In this document: positions 33,726-42,798 of the stretch, piece after piece
Layout: the number at the start of each line of letters is the position of its first letter
How positions within the stretch are numbered: the first letter of the stretch is position 1
NCBI RefSeq assembly: GCF_039649665.1
Contig: NZ_JBDJAW010000002.1
Location: 310,001-374,000 of the forward strand
Reading direction: 5' to 3'
From: Microbispora sp. ZYX-F-249
Lineage (GTDB): Bacteria > Actinomycetota > Actinomycetes > Streptosporangiales > Streptosporangiaceae
DNA length: 64,000 bases
The notes under the pieces: generated by a model
What the model saw: the letters and a program-made list of their open reading frames with translations, nothing else
Told to the model about the DNA's origin: nothing
The model's database searches: none
Translations under genes and position numbers: made by a program

Positions 33726-35033
33726 TCAGGCCGTGGGCTTGGACGCCGCGGCGGGCGCGGACACCGCCTCCGACACAGCCTCGGGGGCCGCCTCGGGCGC
33801 GGCGTCGAGCGACGGGTCCGGCTCGGCCGTGATCTCTTCCTCCCCGGCCCGCTCCTCCCGGGCGATCCTGTCCTCCGCCGCGGCGGCCGTCAGGCCCTGG
33901 CGGCCGGCGAACCACTCCAGCGCGTACCACACGACGGCCAGCGCGGCGAGCGCCACCGGCCAGAACTCCGGCGCGTACGGCGGGGCCTCGAGCACCCGGT
34001 CCTGCACCAGCAGCCCGCCGTACACGCCCGCGGTGGCGAGCACCGCGCCCGCGAGCGGCCGCAGCAGCCTGACCGGAACCAGGAAGGCCAGGTCGACGCA
34101 CAGGCCCGCGAGCAGGAAGAAGAACGGGATGGTCGACGGGGGGAACCCGCCGCCGACGAGCAGCGGCCAGATCAGGCACCGGTAGGCCACGTACGACGCG
34201 GCGACGGCGGTGGCGGTGAAGCGCCGGCCGACCATGACGCGGGCGAAGACCAGGATCCCGATGCCCACCACGCCCGCGTACCCCGCGTAGACGACGTCCG
34301 GCACCGGCAGCGAGAACTTGAGGACCATGGCGCGGTCCACGGCCTGCCCCATCTGGTCGGCCGCGAAGTTGAGCAACGTCGGCTCGGCGTACGGCTGCCC
34401 CCGGTCCCAGGAGGCCAGCTCCAGCACGCCGTACTCCTGCTGCAGCTCGGGGAAGTGCGCGTTCTCCAGGAAGAACGCGAACAGGCCGCCCAGCACCAGC
34501 GCGCGCCGCCTGCCGGAGACGCCCGCGTAACGGCCCGAGCCGATGTACCAGCCGCGGATCACTCCGGCGAGCATCAGCGCGGTGCCGATGTACAGCAGCG
34601 CGTGGGACGGGCTCCAGGCGGTGATGTCGATGCCGTTGACCCGGTGGTTGATCAGGTCGAGCGGGATCGCGATGAGGAAGACTCCGGTGCCCCACACGAT
34701 CAGGCGGGAGGCCGTGCGGTCCACCCCGTAGCCCGTGTACCAGTGGACGATGGTCAGCGCCACGGCGATCACCGTGCCGACCGTGTTGAGCAGGTGCGGC
34801 GGGGCCAGGTCGTCGCGCAGCCATTTGAAGTGCCACGACACGTCCCAGCTCGACCCGAGCACCTTGAGGACGAACGCCGCGAGCCAGCCCAGGTAGAGCA
34901 CCCGGAAAAGGTCCTCCGGCGTCCGCCTGCCCGCCTCCCCTCTCGTCCAATAGGGAAGGGCCCACTCGATCACGCGAGCGGGGACTTGCTTGAGCGGCGT
35001 TCCATTCACGCGCGAAATGATGCCGCTCCCCAT
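33726..35033 (-). CDS. Polytopic membrane protein of unknown function
   Basis: 435 residues from the ATG at 35033; an in-frame TTG at 35045 would add four. Neither has a clear ribosome site. Around ten hydrophobic helices are visible. Conserved-looking polar blocks lie between them: GSSWDVSWHFKW, LAPPHLLNTVGT, DLINHRVNGIDITAWSPSHA and ENAHFPELQQEYG. His and Asp residues in these loops (WHF, NHR, SHA, AHF) could bind a metal or haem, but this is a guess. The C-terminus is a 60-residue acidic Ala/Glu/Pro tail. I cannot name a family. It is divergent from the hydrolase-ABC fusion and follows the copper genes in opposite orientation. Confidence 0.75.
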   Translation of the reverse strand: MGSGIISRVNGTPLKQVPARVIEWALPYWTRGEAGRRTPEDLFRVLYLGWLAAFVLKVLGSSWDVSWHFKWLRDDLAPPHLLNTVGTVIAVALTIVHWYTGYGVDRTASRLIVWGTGVFLIAIPLDLINHRVNGIDITAWSPSHALLYIGTALMLAGVIRGWYIGSGRYAGVSGRRRALVLGGLFAFFLENAHFPELQQEYGVLELASWDRGQPYAEPTLLNFAADQMGQAVDRAMVLKFSLPVPDVVYAGYAGVVGIGILVFARVMVGRRFTATAVAASYVAYRCLIWPLLVGGGFPPSTIPFFFLLAGLCVDLAFLVPVRLLRPLAGAVLATAGVYGGLLVQDRVLEAPPYAPEFWPVALAALAVVWYALEWFAGRQGLTAAAAEDRIAREERAGEEEITAEPDPSLDAAPEAAPEAVSEAVSAPAAASKPTA

Positions 35034-35174
35034 GGTGGGGCGCAATCAGGGATTACCCCGATCCATCATCACGATTCGTACCGTCGATCGGACGCGCGGA
35101 TGTCGAGGCATGGTCATCCACAGGCCCGGCGGGCTCCTCAGCTGTCTCTCAGGAGTGACGAGTAGCATCTCGAC

Positions 35175-37814
35175 ATGGCTTTCCCGGGTGGGCGGCGTGC
35201 CCTCGTGATCGTGGTCTCGCTGGTCATCCTGATGGCCGCGGGTGTGACGTGGGCTTTGTGGCCCTCCGACCCCGTGGTGAAGGGTCGTGACCTGGTCATC
35301 CCCGTCGTGGACGGACCGGCGGACGACCAGCGCGTCGACCTCGACGCCACCTTCTATCCCCCTGCCAGCGGCGGCAGGGCTCCTGCCGTGCTGCTCGCCC
35401 ACGGGTTCGGCGGCAGCAAGGAGAGCGTGCGTGAGCAGGCGGGGCGGCTCGCGGGGCAGGGCTACGCCGTGCTCACCTGGTCGGCGCGCGGGTTCGGCCG
35501 CTCGACCGGGCAGATCGCGCTCAACTCCCCCGACTACGAGGTCAAGGACGTGCGGGGGCTGATCGACTGGCTGGCCGGGCGGCCCGAGGTGCGTCTCGAC
35601 GGCCCCGGCGACCCGCGCGTCGGGATCGCCGGCGGCTCCTACGGCGGCGCGATCGCGTTGATGACCGCGGCCTACGACAGCCGGATCGACGCGATCGTCC
35701 CCCAGATCACCTGGTACGACCTCGCCGACGCGCTCTTCCCCGACGCCTCGGGCAAGGGGCCGGTGAACGGCGTGTTCAAGAAGATGTGGGCCGGCATCTT
35801 CTTCACCTCCGCCGCCGACCGGCTGGCCCCGGGCGGCGGCTCCGGCGCGGGCGGTCTGGCCGGCCTCGCCGGGGCGGCCGCGCAGCCGCCCGCCGGATCC
35901 GGAGGCCGGCAGGCCGGGCAGGGGGCCGGGCAGGGAGCCGTGGAGGCGCCCGGGGCCGACCAGGTGCGGTGCGGGCGGTTCCTGCCGCAGATCTGCGAGA
36001 TGTACCAGAAGGTGGCCGAGACCGGCCGGGCCACCCAGGAGGCGGTCGATCTCCTGCGGCGGTCGAGCCCGGTCTCGGTGCCCGGCAAAATCACCGTGCC
36101 GACGCTGCTGCTCCAGGGCCAGCGCGACTCGCTGTTCCCGCTGTCGCACGCCGACGCCAACGCCCGCGCCATCGCCGCCACCGGCGCTCCGGTCGAGGTC
36201 GCCTGGTTCAACGGCGGCCACGACGGCGGCGACGGCGAGGCCGACTGGCTGTCCGCCCGCACGACCGGCTGGTTCGACCGCTACCTCAAGGGGACGGGCT
36301 CCCCGGCGGGCGACGGCGGCTCCGCGGCGTTCACCGTGACCAGGGACGGCGGGCGCGACCCGGGCACGCGCCGGCCCGTGCTCCTGCACGCGACCGGGGA
36401 CCGCTACCCGGGCCTGACGGGCGCGGAGCGGACGACCGTCGCCCTCGGCGGTCCTCCGCAGCCGGTCGCCAACCCCGCGGGCGGATCGCCCGCGTCGATC
36501 TCGGCGGTCCCGGGCCTCGGCGGACTGCTCGGCGGCACCGGCGGCGGGTCGATCGCGCTGGACATGCCCGGCCAGGCGGCGGTCTTCGAGTCCGCGCCGC
36601 TGGCCAGGCCCACGCAGGTCACCGGCAGCCCGGCCGTCACGATCCGGGTGTACGGCACGGGCGAGGCCACGCTGTTCGCCAAGCTCTACGACGTCTCCGG
36701 AGGATCGCTGCCGGTGCTCCCGTCGAGCCTGGTCGCGCCGCTGCGGGTCACCGCGAGCGAGGCGGGCACGCCGGTCACCGTGACGCTTCCGGCCATCGAC
36801 CGGCGCTTCGACGCCGGGCACCGGATGCGGCTGGTGGTGTCCACCACCGATCTCGGGTACGCGACGCCCGCCGCCCCCGCGGTCTACCGGGTCGCGCTCG
36901 ACGCCCCCGCGCTGGAGCTGCCCGGGGACGCGGCGCTGCGGACGCCCGCCACCGGCCCCGCGTGGTGGACGTGGGCCCTGCCGCTCGCCGCGATCGTGGT
37001 CGCCGCCGTGCTCCTGCTGACCGGCCGGGCCAGGCGCGGCGCCCACGCGGGTGACGCCCCCGACGCCATGTCGGCCGAGGTGCCCCTGGTGATCAGCGGG
37101 CTGGGCAAGCGCTACCGCAACGGCGAGAAGGCGGTCGACGACCTGTCGTTCCGGGTCGAGAAGGGCCAGGTGCTCGGCCTGCTCGGTCCGAACGGCGCGG
37201 GCAAGACCACCACGATGCGCATGCTCATGGGCCTCATCCACCCCGACGAGGGCGAAATCCGGATCTTCGGCCACCGCGTGCGCCCGGGCGCTCCGGTGCT
37301 GTCGCGGCTGGGTTCGTTCGTCGAGGGGCCCGGCTTCCTGCCGCACCTGTCCGGCCGGGCCAACCTGGAGCTGTACTGGCAGGCCACGGGACGGCCGCCG
37401 CAGGACGCCCACATGGAGGAGGCGCTGGAGATCGCCGGGCTCGGCGCGGCCCTGGAGCGCGCGGTGCGCACCTACTCCCAGGGCATGCGCCAGCGCCTGG
37501 CCATCGCGCAGGCCATGCTCGGCCTCCCCGACCTGCTCGTGCTGGACGAGCCGACGAACGGCCTCGACCCGCCGCAGATCGCCGAGATGCGCCGGGTGCT
37601 CAGGGCGTACGCCGAGCGGGGGCGCACCGTCATCGTCTCGAGCCACCTGCTCGCGGAGGTCGAGCAGACCTGCAGCCACGTCGTCGTCATGCACCGCGGG
37701 CGACTGGTGTCGGCCGGGCCGGTCGGCGACCTGCTCGGCACCGCGGCGGCCGTCAACGGCGCCGGGCCACGCCTGGAGGACGTGTTCCTCGACCTGATCG
37801 GAGAGAGCCGTTGA
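35175..37814 (+). CDS. Fusion of an exported alpha/beta hydrolase and an ABC transporter ATPase
   Basis: 879 residues. An N-terminal helix (8-28) leads to a CocE/X-Pro dipeptidyl-peptidase-like hydrolase: nucleophile Ser155 in IAGGSYGG, Asp318 in QGQRDSLF, His349 in NGGHDGG, then a jelly-roll domain (about 385-580). A second helix (597-616) is followed by a complete ABC ATPase: Walker A GPNGAGKT (671-678), signature YSQGMRQR (767-774), Walker B LLVLDEP (787-793). By topology the hydrolase would face outside and the ATPase inside. The permease gene overlaps the stop. TAGCAT at 35163-35168 suggests a leaderless start, as no ribosome site is close. Substrate unknown. Confidence 0.88.
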   Translation: MAFPGGRRALVIVVSLVILMAAGVTWALWPSDPVVKGRDLVIPVVDGPADDQRVDLDATFYPPASGGRAPAVLLAHGFGGSKESVREQAGRLAGQGYAVLTWSARGFGRSTGQIALNSPDYEVKDVRGLIDWLAGRPEVRLDGPGDPRVGIAGGSYGGAIALMTAAYDSRIDAIVPQITWYDLADALFPDASGKGPVNGVFKKMWAGIFFTSAADRLAPGGGSGAGGLAGLAGAAAQPPAGSGGRQAGQGAGQGAVEAPGADQVRCGRFLPQICEMYQKVAETGRATQEAVDLLRRSSPVSVPGKITVPTLLLQGQRDSLFPLSHADANARAIAATGAPVEVAWFNGGHDGGDGEADWLSARTTGWFDRYLKGTGSPAGDGGSAAFTVTRDGGRDPGTRRPVLLHATGDRYPGLTGAERTTVALGGPPQPVANPAGGSPASISAVPGLGGLLGGTGGGSIALDMPGQAAVFESAPLARPTQVTGSPAVTIRVYGTGEATLFAKLYDVSGGSLPVLPSSLVAPLRVTASEAGTPVTVTLPAIDRRFDAGHRMRLVVSTTDLGYATPAAPAVYRVALDAPALELPGDAALRTPATGPAWWTWALPLAAIVVAAVLLLTGRARRGAHAGDAPDAMSAEVPLVISGLGKRYRNGEKAVDDLSFRVEKGQVLGLLGPNGAGKTTTMRMLMGLIHPDEGEIRIFGHRVRPGAPVLSRLGSFVEGPGFLPHLSGRANLELYWQATGRPPQDAHMEEALEIAGLGAALERAVRTYSQGMRQRLAIAQAMLGLPDLLVLDEPTNGLDPPQIAEMRRVLRAYAERGRTVIVSSHLLAEVEQTCSHVVVMHRGRLVSAGPVGDLLGTAAAVNGAGPRLEDVFLDLIGESR

Positions 37815-38758
37815 GCCCGAATCGACCGGCCCCGGACCTGGCCGGAGACGTCCCCGCCGGCGGGCGCGCCGCGCCGGTCGCCCAGGAAGGACCGGACACG
37901 CGCGGGGGCGACTCGGGTGGCCGGGCGCCCGGCTACGTGCCGGGGCGCACGCTGCCGCTCCGGGTGGAGTTCGTGCGGCAGCTGCGGCGGCGCCGGACCA
38001 TGGGGATGTTCGCCGTGCTCCTCGCCCTGCCGTGGGTCCTGGTGGTGGCGTTCCAGTTCGGGCCGGCCGGGCGGGGCCAGAGCAGCCTGCGGCTGTCGGA
38101 CCTCGCCACGGCGGGCGGGCTCAACTTCGCGGCGTTCGCCCTGTCGGTGTCGGCCAACTTCCTGCTGGTCGTCGCCGTGGCCCTGTTCTGCGGCGACACG
38201 GTGGCGAGCGAGGCGAACTGGTCGTCGCTGCGCTACCTGCTCGCGGCGCCGGTGCCCCGCGACCGGCTGCTGCGCCAGAAACTGGTGGTGGCGCTGGCGT
38301 ACTCGGCCGCCGCGGTGACCGTGCTCCCGCTGATGGCCCTGCTCGCCGGCACGCTGGCCTTCGGGTGGAACGACATCACAGTGCCGGGGACGGGTGAGGT
38401 GATCCCCGCCGCCGACGTGCTGCCCAAGTTCGCCGTCGTGATCGGGTACGCCCTGGTCAGCCAGTTGGTGGTGGCCTCGGTCGCCTTCCTTTTGTCGGTC
38501 GGCACCGACTCCCCGCTGGGCGCGGTCGGCGGGGCGGTCGGCCTGGTGATCGTCAGCACGATCCTGCAGGCGGTCGAGGCGCTGGGCTCGCTGCGCGAGT
38601 TCCTGCCCACCTTCTGGAACACCGCGTGGCTCGACGCGCTCGCGCCCGAGCCCGACTACAGCGGCATGGTGAAGGGCGTGGCGGTCTCCGTGACCTATTC
38701 GGTGATCCTCGTCGCCCTGGCCTTCCGCCGCTTCCGGCGCCGGGACGTCGTGTCCTGA
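37811..38758 (+). CDS. ABC-2 type transporter permease
   Basis: 315 residues from a TTG that overlaps the stop of the hydrolase-ATPase gene, with GGAGAG upstream. After a 50-residue polar N-terminus come VEFVRQLRRRRTMGMFAVLL and six hydrophobic helices, the plan of ABC-2 membrane subunits with a C-terminal RFRRRDVV. It is surely the membrane partner of the ATPase half of the preceding fusion. Direction is probably export because that ATPase class (drug/natsA-like, ending in LEDVFLDL) belongs to exporters; cargo unknown. Confidence 0.87.
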   Translation: MSPNRPAPDLAGDVPAGGRAAPVAQEGPDTRGGDSGGRAPGYVPGRTLPLRVEFVRQLRRRRTMGMFAVLLALPWVLVVAFQFGPAGRGQSSLRLSDLATAGGLNFAAFALSVSANFLLVVAVALFCGDTVASEANWSSLRYLLAAPVPRDRLLRQKLVVALAYSAAAVTVLPLMALLAGTLAFGWNDITVPGTGEVIPAADVLPKFAVVIGYALVSQLVVASVAFLLSVGTDSPLGAVGGAVGLVIVSTILQAVEALGSLREFLPTFWNTAWLDALAPEPDYSGMVKGVAVSVTYSVILVALAFRRFRRRDVVS

Positions 38759-38773
38759 CCGCCGTACGGCCAG

Positions 38774-38788
38774 GGGCGGAGCCCGCCC
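38774..38788 (+). terminator. GC hairpin after the ABC permease
   Basis: GGGCGG-AGC-CCGCCC followed by TT lies 16 bases after the permease stop. It is short, but its position suits the end of the two-gene ABC operon. Confidence 0.45.
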
Positions 38789-38805
38789 TTCCGGTTAGCC
38801 GGTAG

Positions 38806-38819
38806 ACCGGATGTCCGGT
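38806..38819. promoter_or_regulatory. Palindrome ACCGGA-TG-TCCGGT upstream of a histidine kinase
   Basis: A six-base perfect dyad with a two-base centre lies about 190 bases before the kinase at 39012, in an otherwise gene-free 253-base gap. It could be an operator; no binding protein is suggested. Confidence 0.3.
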
Positions 38820-39011
38820 GGCATGGTGGCGGAATGGAGGCTGGCCGCGCAGACGGGACCCGCGTGGCCGGGCGACAGTGAGGTATGCCGGTGCGCGGAG
38901 CCGAGGCGCCGCGACCGGCTCCGGCCTGCACACGGTGACCGGGGCGGTTCCGGTCCGGTCCACGATCTGCTCCACGGCACGACGCGGCCTCGGCCGGGCG
39001 GAGGTGAAGGC

Positions 39012-39998
39012 ATGTCAGGCATCCCCGGGAACGGGCCGGGCCTCGGGCCCGCCCATCCCCTCTCCCTGGTGACAGCTCCGGCGATGTCGCCGGAGCAGCA
39101 CGGCCTCCCTCCCGCCGAGGAGCACGCCGGGCCCGGCGACGCGGGAATCTTTGCGCCCGGAGCGCCGGAGGACGCGCCGCACGTCGTCCACCGGCCCGCC
39201 CGTCCCCAGGACCGGGGGTCGCCCGAGGAGGCCGGGCGGGAGCCTGCCGTCGACGCCGAGTGGCTCTCCCGGGCCCTGGCCGGCGCGCTGCGGCAGCTGA
39301 AGGCCCACCGCGTCCGCCTCGATCACCTGCTGGAGACGCAGCGCCGGTTCGCCTCCGACGCCTCGCACGAACTGCTCACACCGATCGCCGCACTGCGGCT
39401 GCAGTTGGAGGAGGCCCGGCTGCATCCCGACAAGACGGTGCTGCAGGAGCTCCTCACCGACTCGCTGGAGGATCTCGACCGCCTCCAGGCGATCGTCGCC
39501 GATCTGCTTCTCCTCGCGAGGATCGGGAGCGGTCCGCCGGACGCGCCGGTCGGGACGGACCTCGCCGAGGCGGTCCTGGCCGAGGTCGCCGGCCGCCGCC
39601 CCTGGCCCTGCATCACCACACGGCTCGCCGCGAGCCTGCCGGTCGGCGCGGCCGACCACGAGGTCCGCCGCCTGGTCCGCAACCTCCTGGACAACGCGCA
39701 GTGCCACGCCGCCGGCCTGGTGCTCGTGGAGGCGCACCGGGACGGCGAGTTCGCCGAGCTGAGCGTCGACGACGACGGCGAGGGCGTCGCGCCCGCCGAC
39801 CGCGAGCGGGTCTTCGGGTGGTTCACCAGGGCGGACGGCGCCCGCAGCCGCGTCCACGGGGGTACCGGACTCGGCCTCGCGATCGTGCACGACATCGCCG
39901 AGTCGTACGGCGGAAGCGTCGGGGTCACCGACTCGGCGGTGGGCGGGGCACGGTTCCTCCTCCGCCTTCCCCTCGCCGAGCAGGCGCTGATCGCCTGA
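39012..39998 (+). CDS. Soluble histidine kinase lacking a sensor domain
   Basis: 328 residues. The ATG at 39012 has GGAGGTGAAGG upstream; upstream in-frame sequence looks non-coding. The first 80 residues are Pro/Gly/Ala-rich and disordered-looking, with no membrane helix or HAMP. The kinase core is intact: H-box FASDASHELLTPIAALR (His119), N-box VRNLLDNAQCHA, G1 DDDGEGV, F-box FGWFTRADG and G2 HGGTGLGLAI. It resembles the catalytic part of an EnvZ-type kinase cut from its membrane sensor. Input must come from a partner or from the disordered tail. It is convergent with another kinase; its regulator is unknown, possibly the receiver at 42794. Confidence 0.85.
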   Translation: MSGIPGNGPGLGPAHPLSLVTAPAMSPEQHGLPPAEEHAGPGDAGIFAPGAPEDAPHVVHRPARPQDRGSPEEAGREPAVDAEWLSRALAGALRQLKAHRVRLDHLLETQRRFASDASHELLTPIAALRLQLEEARLHPDKTVLQELLTDSLEDLDRLQAIVADLLLLARIGSGPPDAPVGTDLAEAVLAEVAGRRPWPCITTRLAASLPVGAADHEVRRLVRNLLDNAQCHAAGLVLVEAHRDGEFAELSVDDDGEGVAPADRERVFGWFTRADGARSRVHGGTGLGLAIVHDIAESYGGSVGVTDSAVGGARFLLRLPLAEQALIA

Positions 39999-40002
39999 CG
40001 CG

Positions 40003-40035
40003 GGCGGCCGGGCCGGAAATCAGGGTCAGGCCGCC
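40003..40035. terminator. Possible bidirectional hairpin between convergent kinases
   Basis: GGCGGCC (40003-40009) is complementary to GGCCGCC (40029-40035) across a 19-base loop that contains the stop-side end of the minus-strand kinase gene. The long loop makes this a weak call. Confidence 0.3.
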
Positions 40036-41885
40036 TCGGCCCGGGCCGGAACGGGGATCACGGCCGTCAGCCTCGTGCCGCCGCCGACGGGGCTGTCGAT
40101 CTCCATCCTGCCGCCGAGCGCTTCGACACGGTCCCGCAGGCCGATGAGGCCCGACCCTCGCCCGGAGTCGGCGCCGCCCACACCGTCGTCGCGCACCGAT
40201 ATCCGCAGGCCTCCGTCGTCGGTCTCGGCCTCGACCCGCACCACGCCGGCCCCGGCGTGCTTGGCGACATTGGTCAGCGCTTCGGACACCACGTAGTAGG
40301 CCGCGACCTCGACGCGCTCGGGCAGGCGCCGGTCGGTCCGTATCCGCAGCTCCACCGGCACGGCGGAGCGGCGGGCCAGCATCTTCAGGGCGGGTCCCAG
40401 ACCCCCCTTGGACAGGATGGCGGGGTGGATGCCGCGGGACAGTTCCCGCAGGTCGTCGAGGACGAGGTTGAGGTCGTCGGCCGTGCGGGACAGCCGCCAC
40501 CGCACGTCCGTGAGTTCCGGCGGCACGGCGGCCCGCGCGCTGCGCAGCTCCAGCGCGAGCGAGACGAGACGCTGCTGGACGCCGTCGTGCAGATCGCGTT
40601 CGATGCGGTGCCTGACCTCGTCGGAGGCCACGACGACGCGGGCCCGGGAGGCGGCGAGATCGTCGCGGGCCTGGGCGTTGGAGATCGCCGTCCCGAGCAG
40701 CTCGGTGAAGTTCGTCATGCGCCTCTCGACGCCGGAGACGGCGGCGAAGCCCGTACGGAAGAGCGCGACCATGACGCCCCACAGACGGCCCTCGACGGTG
40801 ATCGGCGCGCCCAGGGCGCAGGAGATTCCCGGGTCCGGGGCCCACGCCGCGAGCCCCGGAGGCCTCCCTTGACCGGCCTCCAGACGGCACGGCCGCCCGG
40901 TCCGGAGCACCAGGTCGGAGATGCTGCCCGCGCGCATCGGCCGGGCCGCGTCCCTGTCCGGCCTCGGGTCCGAGCGGCGTCCGCTCCAGGCGCTGACCAG
41001 GATCATCGTGCCGTCGGGCGAATACCGCTCGATGAGCGCGTAGTCCGCGTTCAGCACGCGGCCCATCTCCGCGGTCACGGCGTCGAAGACCTCGACCGAC
41101 GAGAGCCCGTAAGCGACGAGTGTCGCAACGCGCCGCAGGGCGGCCTGCTCCGTGACGACCCGGCACAGCTCGTCGCGGCTCGCCTCCAGCGCCCGCCCGA
41201 CTCTCTCGCGCTCCGCCGCGGCGAGCAGCAGCGCCTCCAGGGAGGGCACGACGCGACGCCTGAGACGGCGGGTCATGGCCTCGTCGAGCCCGGCCGGCAC
41301 GACGAGGGTGCCGAGCCGCTCACCGTCCTTCCTGAGCGGCAGGGCCGTGTGGTCCCCGTCGCCGGCCACCTCCCCGGCCTCGATCGACAGCCCGGGCAGT
41401 CCCAGTCCCTCGGCGAGGCGTCGCGCCGCGGTGGGCAGCGCCGAGCGCAGATGCGCGGTGCCGAGCAGGGCCCGTGCCACGGCGGCGTCGAGATCCGCTT
41501 CCCCGAGGCGTTCCTCCGCCTCGAGCACGAGGGATCGCAGCAACGACGCGGCGGCGCTCACCAGCAGCGCGACGACCAGGAAGATCAGGATGGATGGCCA
41601 GGACAGGTCGCCGAACGGCGTCACCCTGTGCAGGGGAGGCACGTGGAAGAAGTCGTAGGCGAGACCGCTCGCCAGCGCCGTGGCCACCCCGAGGACCGGC
41701 CCCCAGCCGTACGAGACCGCCAGAACGCCGAGCAGGTAGACTACGCCGAGAGAGTTGCCGGGCGCCACGTGTCCCAGCCACAAGGTCAGCAGGGTCTCCG
41801 CCACTACGCACAGGGCGCTGACGAGGATGCCCAGCGGCCACGGCGGGCGCCTCGCGGGTAGCAGCGGCGACAGCCGCGTGCGCAT
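40026..41885 (-). CDS. Membrane sensor histidine kinase, DUF4118-GAF-HisKA_3
   Basis: 619 residues. Four hydrophobic helices (about 18-118) form a KdpD-like DUF4118 membrane domain containing YDFFHVPPLH. A coiled region and a GAF domain (about 240-400) follow, then the NarX/DesK-type dimerisation helix RHRIERDLHDGVQQRL (His433) and a HATPase_c domain (EALTNVAKHAGA, DDGVGGA, GSGLIGLRDR). This class signals to NarL/LuxR-type regulators; one starts divergently 222 bases away at 42107 and is the natural partner. The GAF may bind a small ligand or haem; that is not visible in the sequence. Confidence 0.9.
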   Translation of the reverse strand: MRTRLSPLLPARRPPWPLGILVSALCVVAETLLTLWLGHVAPGNSLGVVYLLGVLAVSYGWGPVLGVATALASGLAYDFFHVPPLHRVTPFGDLSWPSILIFLVVALLVSAAASLLRSLVLEAEERLGEADLDAAVARALLGTAHLRSALPTAARRLAEGLGLPGLSIEAGEVAGDGDHTALPLRKDGERLGTLVVPAGLDEAMTRRLRRRVVPSLEALLLAAAERERVGRALEASRDELCRVVTEQAALRRVATLVAYGLSSVEVFDAVTAEMGRVLNADYALIERYSPDGTMILVSAWSGRRSDPRPDRDAARPMRAGSISDLVLRTGRPCRLEAGQGRPPGLAAWAPDPGISCALGAPITVEGRLWGVMVALFRTGFAAVSGVERRMTNFTELLGTAISNAQARDDLAASRARVVVASDEVRHRIERDLHDGVQQRLVSLALELRSARAAVPPELTDVRWRLSRTADDLNLVLDDLRELSRGIHPAILSKGGLGPALKMLARRSAVPVELRIRTDRRLPERVEVAAYYVVSEALTNVAKHAGAGVVRVEAETDDGGLRISVRDDGVGGADSGRGSGLIGLRDRVEALGGRMEIDSPVGGGTRLTAVIPVPARAEAA

Positions 41886-42106
41886 ACCTCCAGGCTACGC
41901 CACGAACGCCACGGACACCCGCGGCCGGACCACGGCCCCTCGGAGGATGCGCGGGACGCCGGCCGCACGGAGCCGGCGGGCTCCGCGTCACACGGGCGGC
42001 CCGCGGCATGCCTCACCGGCCCTCGCCCGTGGCCCGCCCCCCACAGGTGAGAGGCGGGGCGCGCGACCGAAGCGAAAGGGCGGCGTTACTGGTGGACGAG
42101 GCCCGG

Positions 42107-42751
42107 ATGCGAGTTGTGATCGCCGACGACGACGTCCTGCTGCGCGAAGGACTGGCGAGCCTGCTGCGGCAGGAGGGGTTCGAGGTCGCCGGTCAGGCGG
42201 GCGCCGCGGACGAGCTGCTCGCCCTCGTACGCCGGCACCGTCCGGACCTCGCCGTCGTGGACATACGGATGCCTCCCACGTACGACGCCGAGGGCGTCGA
42301 GGCGGCGTCGGCGATCCGCGCCGAGTTCCCGGAGACGGGCGTTCTCCTGCTGTCGGCGCACGTGGAGGTGGAGGAGGCGCTGGAGCTCCTCGCCACCGGT
42401 CACGGGATCGGCTACCTGCTCAAGCGCAGGGTGACCAGCGTGGCCGACCTCGTCGAGGCGCTCGAGCGGATCGCGCACGGCGGGTCGGTGGTCGATCCCA
42501 GCCTGGTCACCGAGCTGTTCTCGGCGCGTCACCGGCAGGACCCGCTGGAGCTGCTCACCGAACGCGAGCGGGAAGTGCTCGCGCTGATGGCCGAGGGCCG
42601 GTCGAACGCCGGGATCGCGCACAAGCTCTGGATCACCGAGGGCACGGTCGAAAAGCACGTGCGCAGCATCATGTCCAGGCTTCGGCTGCCCGAGTCGGAG
42701 GACGACCACCGTCGCGTGCTCGCGGTCCTGGCCTATCTCGACGCCCGCTGA
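42107..42751 (+). CDS. NarL/LuxR family response regulator
   Basis: 214 residues from the ATG at 42107 (GAGG five bases upstream); a GTG at 42092 is an alternative. The receiver has the acidic pair ADDD (6-9), phospho-acceptor Asp52 in AVVDIRMPP and Lys in YLLKRR. The C-terminal LuxR helix-turn-helix is LTEREREVLALMAEGRSNAG followed by GTVEKHVRSIMSRL. It is divergent from the DUF4118-GAF kinase and almost certainly forms a two-component system with it. Targets are unknown. Confidence 0.9.
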   Translation: MRVVIADDDVLLREGLASLLRQEGFEVAGQAGAADELLALVRRHRPDLAVVDIRMPPTYDAEGVEAASAIRAEFPETGVLLLSAHVEVEEALELLATGHGIGYLLKRRVTSVADLVEALERIAHGGSVVDPSLVTELFSARHRQDPLELLTEREREVLALMAEGRSNAGIAHKLWITEGTVEKHVRSIMSRLRLPESEDDHRRVLAVLAYLDAR

Positions 42752-42798
42752 GCCGGCGCACGCACCCCTTCACGCGAAGCCGGCGCAGGGCGCTCAGC
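42747..42798. terminator. Dyad spanning the stops of convergent response-regulator genes
   Basis: GCTGAGC (42747-42753) pairs with GCTCAGC (42792-42798); each arm contains the stop codon of one gene. Inside are two direct copies of GCCGGCGC. A bidirectional terminator is plausible. Confidence 0.4.

Noticed and set aside
35046..37694. Very long open frame opposite the hydrolase-ABC gene
   Set aside because: It is a GC-driven antisense shadow; it has no recognisable domain, while the + strand carries complete hydrolase and ABC motifs.
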